Assembly: GCA_040221375.1 (NCBI GenBank)
Contig: JAVKEP010000072.1
Coordinates: 25,251 to 89,250, forward strand
Length of the DNA stretch: 64,000 nt
Direction: 5' to 3'
DNA from: SHAN690 sp040221375
GTDB lineage: Bacteria; Bacteroidota; Bacteroidia; Flavobacteriales_G; Salibacteraceae
The notes under the pieces were generated by a model. It was given only the letters and a program-made list of their open reading frames with translations, did not search any database and was not told the origin of the DNA. A program made the position numbers and the translations under genes. Shown piece by piece: positions 50,645 to 60,600 of this stretch; the first letter of the stretch is position 1, and each line of letters starts with the position of its first letter.

Positions 50645-53167
50645 ATGAAGGTTAGGCTACTCGTTATTATTGCGCTGATTTTTACTGCAACACAAGCTTT
50701 CAGTCAGATATACAACCCGGTTAAGTGGAATTTTGAGCACACCTTGGACGGCGATGAACACGCCATTCTCAAGTTCAGCGCGACCATAGAAGACGGCTGG
50801 CATGTTTACGCCACCAAGCTCGAGAGCGATTTGGGGCCGATTGCTACCGAAGTCGTTTTCGATGAAGTAGTGGGTGCCGAATTGGTAGGAGAACTACACG
50901 AGCCCAAGCCCCATACAGAGTTCGACCCCATCTTCGACATGGAGCTATCTTGGTTCGATAAGTCGGTTACGCTGAGTCAGCGGGTTAAGCTCACGGCGCC
51001 AATGGCCACGGTCACGGGTGAATTGACGTACATGACCTGCGATGATTCGAAATGCCTTCCGCCTGAATACCTTGATTTTAGGTTTGACATCGAAGCGGCA
51101 TTGCGACCGTCAGCCACGAATTCAGCACAAAAAACGGCTCCGTCGTCGGTGGAAGTTTCTAATGCTTCGGCTGCCGCAACGGCAGAAGCATCCACTTCCG
51201 TTGAACCTATCTCGAGCGATGGAAAGGAGAATGAAATTTTTCAACCGGTCAGCTGGGCATTCACGTCAGCAGAAAAAGAAAACGGCGTGGTAACCATCAT
51301 CGCCACGGCTACCATTGACGAGCATTGGCATGTGTACTCCAAGGACCTTCCCAACGAAGACGGACCCATTGCGACCGAATTCAATATGCTATCGGGGGAC
51401 TATAAAAAGATTGGAGCCGTAAGAGAAATTGGAGAATTGGTCTCGGAATACGATCCCAACTTTATGATGGACTTGAATTACTATTCTGATAAAATGGTAA
51501 TGGAACAAGACATCGAAATCACTGGCAATACGCCCATTGAGGGAGAAATCTACTTCATGACATGCGACGAACAACGATGCCTCCCTCCGGAAGCCGCACC
51601 GTTCACATACGATCCCGTTGCCGGAATGATTGTTTCTGGTGGCGAGGAGACAGAAGGGGCGATTGCCACCGTAGAAAGGTTGACTTCCCTTAAAATCGGC
51701 TCCATCGATTTAGAAAATCCTGCCAACGACTGCGGTGAAGAGCAGGAATCTGGCACCGAGGAAAAAGGCTTTCTGTCCATCTTTCTACTCGGATTCTTAG
51801 GGGGATTGGTGGCCTTGCTTACCCCTTGTGTGTTTCCGATGATTCCTTTGACCGTGAGCTTCTTCACCAAAGGCAGCGAGAACAAAGCAAAAGGCTTGAT
51901 GAACGCTTTTCTTTACGGATTGTCGATCTTTTTGATCTATGTGATTCTATCCTTGCCTTTTCATTTTTTAGACAGCCTCGACCCTGAAATACTCAACACC
52001 ATTTCAACCAACGTCTGGCTTAACGTAGGTTTCTTCGTGATCTTCGTAGTCTTTGCCATCTCATTCTTCGGGTATTTTGAACTTACCCTTCCAAGTGGAG
52101 TAGCCAACAAGGTCGATTCCGCCTCTAGCATTGGCGGCTTACTCGGTATTTTCTTTATGGCACTCACGTTGGCCATTGTATCGTTCAGTTGTACCGGACC
52201 AATTCTAGGGTCGCTTTTGGCCGGCTCATTGACGTCCAGCGGAGGAGCCATGCAATTGACCATGGGTATGGGAGGCTTTGGTCTCGCCCTGGCGCTTCCC
52301 TTTGGGTTGTTCGCCGCCTTCCCGGGTTGGCTGAATTCGCTGCCACGATCGGGTTCCTGGCTTACCAATGTGAAGGTGGTCCTTGGTTTCGTTGAGCTAG
52401 CTCTTGCCGTAAAATTCCTTTCAAACGCCGACCTCGTCGAGCATTGGGGATTGCTCAAGCGCGAAATCTTCTTCGGCTTATGGATCTTGATTGGAAGCGG
52501 ATTGGCATTGTATTTACTTGGTTACATAAAGTTTCCGCACGACAACCCCAATGAATCCATCGGAATGGGTCGCAAAGGATTAGCCGCTGTGGTGATCGCA
52601 TTTGTTCTTTACCTGATTCCAGGATTGACCAACACATCGTATGCAAACCTCCAGCTCCTCAGCGGATTCCCACCTCCGTTGTTCTATTCCATTTACGAGA
52701 AAGACTCGAATTGTCCTTTAGAGATCAATTGCTTCAAAGACTACGAAGAAGGCCTAGCCTATGCCAAGGCAAACAACAAACCGATCATGATCGATTTCAC
52801 AGGGTGGGCCTGCGTGAATTGCCGGCGAATGGAGGAAAACGTCTGGGTGAAACCCGATATCTACGATCGTCTCAACGACGACTACGTGCTGATCAGCCTG
52901 TACGTAGACGATCGAAAGGAGCTTCCTGAGTCTGAACAATTCGAATACACGACGGAAGATGGAAGGAAGAAAAAAATCAAAACTGTCGGCAACAAGTGGG
53001 CAACCCTTCAAAGCGAAACGTTTCGGAACAACAGTCAGCCTTACTACGTCTTGATGAACCATGACGAATCATTGCTCACCCTGCCTGTTGGCTATACTCC
53101 AGATGTGGAAGAGTACAAAGACTTTCTCGACTGTGGATTGGATGCGTTCAACGCCATGGAGAAATAG
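50645..53167 (+). CDS. DsbD-like thiol:disulfide reductase with duplicated N-terminal domain
   Basis: 840 residues from ATG 50645 ('MKVRLLVIIALIFTATQAF'); the frame to 50579 is too long for a leader. Two DsbD-alpha domains stand in tandem, each with a Cx4C: 'MTCDDSKCLPP' (near residue 140) and 'MTCDEQRCLPP' (near 305). A CcdA/DsbD membrane domain follows with 'LTPCVFPM' (near 395) and 'SFSCTGPI' (near 513), then a thioredoxin domain with 'WACVNC' (near 722). It carries electrons from cytoplasmic thioredoxin to periplasmic cysteines. The double alpha domain is unlike E. coli DsbD. Confidence 0.92.
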   Translation: MKVRLLVIIALIFTATQAFSQIYNPVKWNFEHTLDGDEHAILKFSATIEDGWHVYATKLESDLGPIATEVVFDEVVGAELVGELHEPKPHTEFDPIFDMELSWFDKSVTLSQRVKLTAPMATVTGELTYMTCDDSKCLPPEYLDFRFDIEAALRPSATNSAQKTAPSSVEVSNASAAATAEASTSVEPISSDGKENEIFQPVSWAFTSAEKENGVVTIIATATIDEHWHVYSKDLPNEDGPIATEFNMLSGDYKKIGAVREIGELVSEYDPNFMMDLNYYSDKMVMEQDIEITGNTPIEGEIYFMTCDEQRCLPPEAAPFTYDPVAGMIVSGGEETEGAIATVERLTSLKIGSIDLENPANDCGEEQESGTEEKGFLSIFLLGFLGGLVALLTPCVFPMIPLTVSFFTKGSENKAKGLMNAFLYGLSIFLIYVILSLPFHFLDSLDPEILNTISTNVWLNVGFFVIFVVFAISFFGYFELTLPSGVANKVDSASSIGGLLGIFFMALTLAIVSFSCTGPILGSLLAGSLTSSGGAMQLTMGMGGFGLALALPFGLFAAFPGWLNSLPRSGSWLTNVKVVLGFVELALAVKFLSNADLVEHWGLLKREIFFGLWILIGSGLALYLLGYIKFPHDNPNESIGMGRKGLAAVVIAFVLYLIPGLTNTSYANLQLLSGFPPPLFYSIYEKDSNCPLEINCFKDYEEGLAYAKANNKPIMIDFTGWACVNCRRMEENVWVKPDIYDRLNDDYVLISLYVDDRKELPESEQFEYTTEDGRKKKIKTVGNKWATLQSETFRNNSQPYYVLMNHDESLLTLPVGYTPDVEEYKDFLDCGLDAFNAMEK

Positions 53168-53179
53168 CCTCCGCCCTTT

Positions 53180-54559
53180 ATGATCATAAGAATTTTCCTG
53201 TACACAACAATTTGCCTCTTTTTCTTCGGTGTCGCCTCCTGTAAAAAAGGAGAAATGCCAACGGTGAAGGTTGACAATGAGCTAATTCCTCCATCCGACG
53301 ATCCGGGCGATCCGGTAATCAATACCGCCAGCATTGAGGGGTATGCAGATCGGATGAGCTATTTTCCCGGTGATGAAGTACAGCTCAAAGTCTCTTGTCA
53401 TGAAGATTCGATCATGTCGTTTTCGCTTTACCGATTTGGGGCAGATCAAGAAATCCTTCTGCGTGAAGACGCCATTCCCGTTCAACGACAGGATTACTTC
53501 AAGTACTCGTACAGCTTTGGATGCGATTGGTCAACCACGCATGCGTTTCAATTGCCCAATAACTTGACGTCTGGGTTGTACGCAGCCGTAGTTAAAAATC
53601 AAGCGGGAAATACCGATTACATCACATTCGTAGTGAAAGCCAACCCGAGTGCTCCACGGATACCGATCGTTGTTGTAGCCTCTACAAATACCTGGCAGGC
53701 TTACAATAATTGGAGTGGAGCGTCTTTTTATCGGTACAACCTTGGAGACCTTGACAGTGAGGGGGATGGCATTCGTCACTCGGTAATTGTGAGTTTCAAT
53801 CGACCGAATAAGGTAGACAGTCCCTTTGGAGAAAAGGGGCATTTGGTCAATGCTGAAGTATACCTCTTGGCGTGGCTTGAAAACAACGGGATTGCGTACG
53901 AATTAATCTCCGATGAGGAACTACACAGCGATGCTTCGATCCTTGATGACCGCAAAGCCGTTCTCCTCCACGCGCATCCCGAGTACTACACCGCTGAGAT
54001 GCTAGACCGCTTAGAAACTTACAATGAGGCAGGGGGAAACATCATGTACTTAGGCGCCAATGGCCTGTACTGGAAAGTCGGTTTGAGCGACGATAGGCAA
54101 ATAGAATGCAGGAAAGACGGCGATTCACACCGCTTTGCCGAAGGTTCTGGAGGCCTTTGGAGCGAAAAAGGACGTTCGCCGGCAAAATTGATCGGATCTC
54201 ATTATTCATCTTCAGGATATGGGACCTATCACCCCTATCAAACGAAAGATCACGATCACTGGGTCTTTGAAGGCACCGGAATCGCTAACGATGCACTTTT
54301 CGGTACAGTTTCTCTCAATGGGGGCGCAGCCTCAGGTCACGAAACCGACAAAAGGACTTCAGACACCCCTTCTGACTTTCACCTGTTGGCAAAAGGCACC
54401 AATCCAGACAACGGCGGAGCTGAACTTTTGATCCGAGAAAGTACCGGAAGGGGGCTGGTTTTTTCTGTCGGATCCATCACCTATACAGGAGCACTTTCAG
54501 TCGATTCTACCATCCACCAGATTACATTGAATGTGCTCAATCGTTGCCTTGAGGAATAA
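53180..54559 (+). CDS. Lipoprotein of the N,N-dimethylformamidase large-subunit-like family
   Basis: 459 residues. Lipoprotein signal 'MIIRIFLYTTICLFFFGVASC', Cys21. An N-terminal Ig-like or lectin-like domain ('YADRMSYFPGDEVQLKVSC'), then the large domain of the DMFase beta-subunit family ('VVASTNTWQAYNNWSG', 'LLHAHPEYYTAEMLDRL', 'YLGANGLYWKVGL', 'GLVFSVGSITYTGAL'). Dimethylformamidases hydrolyse the amide with iron bound by Tyr, Tyr and Glu; I cannot show those residues are kept, so catalytic activity is uncertain. It probably acts in the periplasm or on the cell surface. Starts 12 bases after the DsbD stop, so likely in the same operon. Confidence 0.72.
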   Translation: MIIRIFLYTTICLFFFGVASCKKGEMPTVKVDNELIPPSDDPGDPVINTASIEGYADRMSYFPGDEVQLKVSCHEDSIMSFSLYRFGADQEILLREDAIPVQRQDYFKYSYSFGCDWSTTHAFQLPNNLTSGLYAAVVKNQAGNTDYITFVVKANPSAPRIPIVVVASTNTWQAYNNWSGASFYRYNLGDLDSEGDGIRHSVIVSFNRPNKVDSPFGEKGHLVNAEVYLLAWLENNGIAYELISDEELHSDASILDDRKAVLLHAHPEYYTAEMLDRLETYNEAGGNIMYLGANGLYWKVGLSDDRQIECRKDGDSHRFAEGSGGLWSEKGRSPAKLIGSHYSSSGYGTYHPYQTKDHDHWVFEGTGIANDALFGTVSLNGGAASGHETDKRTSDTPSDFHLLAKGTNPDNGGAELLIRESTGRGLVFSVGSITYTGALSVDSTIHQITLNVLNRCLEE

Positions 54560-54574
54560 AAGGGGCGACCTTTT
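54558..54574 (+). terminator. Weak hairpin after the DMFase-like gene
   Basis: AAAAGG / CCTTTT with a 5-base loop, overlapping the stop codon. No clear T-run follows, so only a weak terminator is suggested. Confidence 0.3.
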
Positions 54575-54632
54575 GTGTTAAATCACGTCTACTTAGGCAA
54601 CCTGTGTGAATTTCAAGACATTCAGTAGTTAG

Positions 54633-54647
54633 AAATTTCCGAAATTT
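54633..54647. promoter_or_regulatory. 15-bp palindrome upstream of the giant gene
   Basis: AAATTTC-C-GAAATTT, a perfect 7+7 inverted repeat ending 31 bases before the ATG of the giant gene. It may be an operator or part of a promoter; no consensus is matched. Confidence 0.35.
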
Positions 54648-54678
54648 ACGGCCGTTTTGAGGTTAAAGTCGCTGTGCT

Positions 54679-57600
54679 ATGATGAGAACTCTACTCCTGT
54701 CCATTGTTTTAGGAATCTTCCTTTCGCTTCCTTCTGCTGCCCAACTGGTTAGTGGAAACGCATTTCTTCAAGGCAACTATCTGGAAGTCGGAATGGCTCC
54801 ATGTGGGGTTTTTGGCTCTTCGGTTTACGCACCATCCGGATACCATACACAGGGCAGTTCGTACCTCGGCTTCGTTGCAGACGTGGACAAAGATGGATGG
54901 ACCAACGGCACCCCTGCTTTCATCGGCGATTATTTCAGACCGGGGTCTCCGGAGGAAGGGTTTTCCATCGAAATCAACGGAACCAATTATGGCAATTTTG
55001 AAGTGTGCGATGAAGTGGACATTTCTGGCTCTTTCAGCAGCGTTAACAACAGCGGTGCGACGGTGTCTGCAGTTTGGACCGGAGCTGTCAGCGGGTTGAA
55101 CATCGTTCAAGTCACAGAATTCGACACAAACACGGTCTTTTTCAGCACTACGGTGACGCTCACCAACACAAATTCTTACACGTTGGAGGATGTTTATTAC
55201 ATGCGCAACGTGGATCCGGATAATGAGCAACCATTGACGAATTCCTGGTTGACCAACAACACGATAGAGTACCAAAATCCCAACAGCCAACACCTCGCCT
55301 TGGTATCAGCGACTGCGCTGACCTATGGCTCTGTTGTTGCACTTGGTGCCAAAGACTCGCGGGCCAAGGTATCACACGGTGGATTTCACAATCGAAGCGC
55401 AAGTCAGGTATATAATGCTACGGGTTCCCTCAATGGATCAGGCACATCGTACTCGGTAGACCAGGCCATATCCATTGCCTTTGATTTAGGGGATCTATCA
55501 GCAGGTGAAGCGACTTGCCTGACATTTTTCTACATGTTCGACACCACAGAATACGCGACGGCCCTTGCTTCGACCTCGTTCGAATGCATCAATCTTTCCA
55601 TTCAGTCGTCTCCTTCAAACCTGTGTCAAGAAGATTCTTTCCAAGTAGGATACTTCTTGGATACTGCAAACATTCAGCCCACATCCACCAACATCTTCTC
55701 CGTCCAACTCTCCGACTCAACGGGTTCATTTGACAACCCGGTCGTCATTGGAACGCTCCAATCAACTAGCCCAGAGGACTCTATTGGCTGCATGATCCCG
55801 AGCAGTACCCCCTTCGGCACTGGCTACCGAATCCGAGTTGTGATGAATTCTCCTTCAGAGATTGGGGCTGACAACGGCATAGATATAACCATTGGCCTTC
55901 CTCAACCCTTATTCGGTTCGAGTATCAGTTCGTGCACGAGCACACCAACGGTCCTCGCGGTGCAAGAAGGAGCAGAATTTTATGTCTGGTCGAATGGAAA
56001 CACCACTCCCAGCATTACAGCTACGACCACGGGTAACTATAGTGTCACAGTCTTGAATGGCTCTTGCTTAGACACATTTTCTACCTATGTAACCGTCTAC
56101 TTGTCTCCACTGTTATTCTTGGATGACACGGTGACCGCTTGCAACGTGGATTCTGCAGCCGTCACCGCCGGACTCGGTTATCCGCAATACGCGTGGTCGA
56201 ATGGCGGAACCGGAAACGTTACCTATGGATACACTTCAGGGACGTACACACTTACGGTCACCAATTCCAATGGTTGTACAGCCATCGATTCTTCGTACTT
56301 AAGCATTCTTGATGCGCGGATCAGTTCCAGCGTTGACACTACGTGTGCCCAAGAATCCGTTTTGCTGAGCACTCCGCTGTACTCGTCCTGCCTTTATTTC
56401 AATGAATTTAGTTCGGATGTGACGTTATCACAAGATATCAACGCGTACAGTGGAGACGACTACGGTTCCATCGCCGTTACCGAAGACTACGTGTACTACA
56501 CGGGTGATCTCGCTACCGTTAGGATGGACGCAGACAATTTTTCAAACAAGGTTCAGTACCTAAAGAGAGACGGCATATTCTCCGATTTGAGTACAGGTCA
56601 GTTGTATACTTTCTGGAACAGCAATTACAATTCTTTCTACGCAAATCAAATCACTTCATTGAGGCCAATGAATGAGAACCTCACCTATCAGAACAACATA
56701 TTTCTGAGCCAGGCAATTCTCAATTATAGCAGTGGAAATGGTGTTTTCGTAGGACTGGGCTTCGTGATTCTGTATTCGAATTACACAGATGAGTTCTACC
56801 ACATTTCATTGCCATCAGGCGTAGTGACGGAGTTGGGCGGTGCCACCTCTGGGTTTAATGCTCAGTTGTACAATGGAGAAGGATGGGCTGCCTATGGCGT
56901 TGCCGAATGCAGCGACGGTGAATTCGCAGTCGTGTATCGACAATATGGGTCCAATAACATCCGCCGGTACAACATCACCAATGACGAGTACGAAACGATC
57001 TCAAGCTTTGGTTCAGTCGGCGACTTAGCGTCTTTCACCTATTCCCCTTGGAATGAGCATTGGTACTTTGAGATTGAAGGCGGATCACCGACGTTTGGCT
57101 ATGCCGCTGAGCTTTTTGGAATGGCTCCTGCGACCTTAGGAAGTAAAGAATTTTCTTACCTGTGGAACACGGGTGACTCTTCTAGTAAGATTACCATTAC
57201 GCCAAACGCAACTCAGACGTATTCGGTCACCATCAGTGGTCAAGGACAGAGTTGTTCAGGCAGCAAAACCATTCATGTTAAAGGCACACCGCTGGTCGAC
57301 CCTGTTGATTCCATCCTAGCTTGTGACACTCAAAACCTGACCTTGGATGCAGGAGCTGGCTACCAATCCTATGAATGGAGTAATGGCGGAACTAGCCAAA
57401 TCACAACCATCCAGCCGGGTTACAATAGGTACAAGGTTACCGTAACGGACTCTTTGGGATGTTCTGCCGTTAAATCGATCACCTACATCGATGCCTCTTC
57501 CTTCACTGAGATCGACGGCGATAGCTTATGTCCGAATGACAGCATTCTCGTCGCAACTAGGCACATAAATAGCTGCAACGAGTTAGAACTTTCGATCAGT

Positions 57601-60600
57601 AATGCGAGCCGCACGGAGGTGAGCAGCGTCTTTACTAATGACGCGTCTGGGCTGGTCGTTACAAAAGATTATCTCTACTACAACACCACTACGGCTACCA
57701 TTCGATTCACTAAGGACCTTAGTTCCTCCACCACGCTTCCTCAACGACGCGGCATTTTGGTCAATACCCTGACCGACCAGCTGCTTTCATTGTATGACAC
57801 GGCATCCTTCGGGTTCTTTGGAAGCGCTGCAAACTGTCTTGTTACGCTCTCGCCCACGCTGGGCATTCTGGATACGATTCCTCTTTCTACTTCGATTAAC
57901 ATTGGCAATTATTCCGCTGTGTATCACGGCAGCGGATACATTGTGTTGTACTCCGGCAATACGAGTTTACTTTCTAAGATTGATTTGTTTTCCGGCGAGG
58001 TGGAAATACTGGCCACTACCTATATGAGTTTTCCTTATGCTGAAGATTTTGCCGTGTACGGCGTGGCCAGTTGCGATGCGAATGGAGGTCTAAAGCTAAC
58101 CTCCTCGATCAATACCTCGTACGTAAGCACTTACTCTGTCTCTACAAATACGTATGAATATGATTACCTAGGCTCCTCCACGCAATTGGGGTTCTTGGAA
58201 AGCATGTTTCCCGACTTCCACACAGGTAGGTGGTTCTTTCACTACGAAGGCAACAGTAACACTTTCGGCAGTGGATCTCAATCGATTGGTTCTTGTGATT
58301 TTTCTTCTGTGGGTCACGATGTCAAACTTCTTTGGTCAGACGGGGACTCGTCCTCGATTCGCAGCATTCCCGCTTCTGTCATTGATGGTTTGTCGTATTC
58401 CCTTACGCTAGGTTCAAGCAGCTGCAGCGATACCTTAAGTGTGGGCTTGATAAATTCGCTGGATCTCGGGCTGGATGACAGCTTGCTAAATTGCCAAGAC
58501 ACCGCGGTGACCTTGTCGATGACCAACCACGGCTCGGTTGCTCATTATTACTGGTCTACAGGAGACTCTGCTATTTCATTGACCGCAAACACAAGCGATG
58601 TCTATCGAGGATATGCGCTAGACACATTCGGATGTTTGCATTCAGACCTCATCGACCTAAAACTCGTGAAGGCGCAAATCAACGCTTCGGCGATGGCAAG
58701 TTGCGCGGGAGATGAAGTCATTCTCTCGGTTGACGGAGAGAATACGTGTTTAGAAATTGACGCCATCTCTACTTCTGGAGTTATCTCCGCCGAAATCTAC
58801 TCTTCGGTGATCGATGACCGTGGGGGCATCGCCGTAAATGAGGATTACGTTTATTACGTAGGAGATGCCGGCACAGCGCGCTTGACACATAGCCTCGATT
58901 CGTTGATTACACTTCCTGTGAGGGACTATCTCTTTTATGACGTAGGTAATGGAGACTTGTACCAATTTGAAGGAGGGCCGCATACGTCGCCAAACGAAAT
59001 CTACCGACTGGATGACTCCTTGAATGTGACTGACACCATCGAATTGTCGTCATCCCTTCCATACAGCGGATATACGAACATGATGCTCGGATCGGGGAAC
59101 GGCTTTACCATCATCGGTACGAGAGTATCCGGTAATTATTGGAATTTCTACTACCTCGACCTCGCAACTGGGGGATTGAGTATGGTCGCCAGCAGCGTCT
59201 ATTTCGCACCGCACTATTCGGAAGGCTACACAATTTCGACGTTAGCACGTTGCAATGACGAAGGATTTGAGATCATTTTCAAGAGCGGTAACGACTACTA
59301 CCTGTACAGTTTATCGTTGCCTAGCGGAGTCAGTTCCACCTTCCATTATTTTGGCTTGGACTTGAATGACAACGACGGATTTGCTTACTCCATTTCAGAT
59401 GACCGTTGGTTTGCACACCAAGAGGGGTATTCCAACCTTGCTTCCGGATTTGAAGTGATGGTGTCAGGAACGGTTGAACTATCGCAACCCAAAACGATCG
59501 AATGGAGCACTGGTTCTACTTCACGTGCTATTGCCGTGACTCCGCTTACCCAAACCACCTATTCGGTAAGCGTTGGAATGTCCGGTGATACCTGTTCAGA
59601 TTCAATCACCATCAATGTGGCGGTACCCGCACCTTTTGCCCTGCCTGATACGGTCAGCGGATGCGGTACAAGTGTCGAAATTGACGCTGGATCAGGTTTT
59701 ACAAATTATGCATGGAACAATGGAGACACTACCCAAATAACACATTCTAACTCGACTTCGCGGCTGATTGCAACCGTGATTGACACCAACGGTTGCGCCA
59801 TCTCAGACACGGTTCGGGTCGATCTTTTTGGCGTCGAAATTCAACAACCTCAACCCGGCATTTGCCTTGGTGATTCCATGGAGATTTCGGTCTCTGTACC
59901 CGCTAGATACACATGCATAGAAGGATTCACCCCTTACACTTCCGGGTCGAGCACCCATACGATTACGAATAGTTTCGATGATAGGAGTGGGATTGCGATC
60001 TCGGACAATTATGTCTTTGCAACGGGAGACTACGGAACCGTTCGATTTGATAAAAATTCGTTCAACGAGACAAACTTCGGACTCATAGACGGCATTTTCA
60101 GCGACCTCTATACGGGCAACGTTTATTCCTTCTGGAATCAGAGCAGCAGTGGGTTTTCGTACAGCATCGACGCACTTAATCAATACGATGAAAACCTGAG
60201 TTCATTGGGAGTCATTCCCTTGAATCGCACCATCACCATATCGTCGTATGACAATACAGTCTTCGCTGGCGCTGGCTTCGTTTTTCTTTATGCGAGCGTT
60301 ACCGATTCCGTTTATAAGATCGACCTTCAATCTGGCTACGTTGAATCGATTGCATATGGCAACATAGATTATTACAGCTACAATACGGAAGGATTCGCTT
60401 CCTATGGAGTAGCTACGTGCGACACCGGCGGCAACTACCTACTGCATTTCCGGGCAGGATCTTTTTACTTGTACACGTTTAACACAGGAACCGGTTCCAT
60501 TACGTCGAGTACAATCAGCACAGGACATCTAGGTGAGCTGGCGTGTTTTACGTTCGACCCAACTACTTCACGATGGTATTTTGTTTACGAGGGTTACACT

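Noticed and set aside
54709..55293. Minus-strand frame of 194 codons opposite the giant gene
   Set aside because: Antisense to an open frame that carries a signal peptide and recognisable domains.
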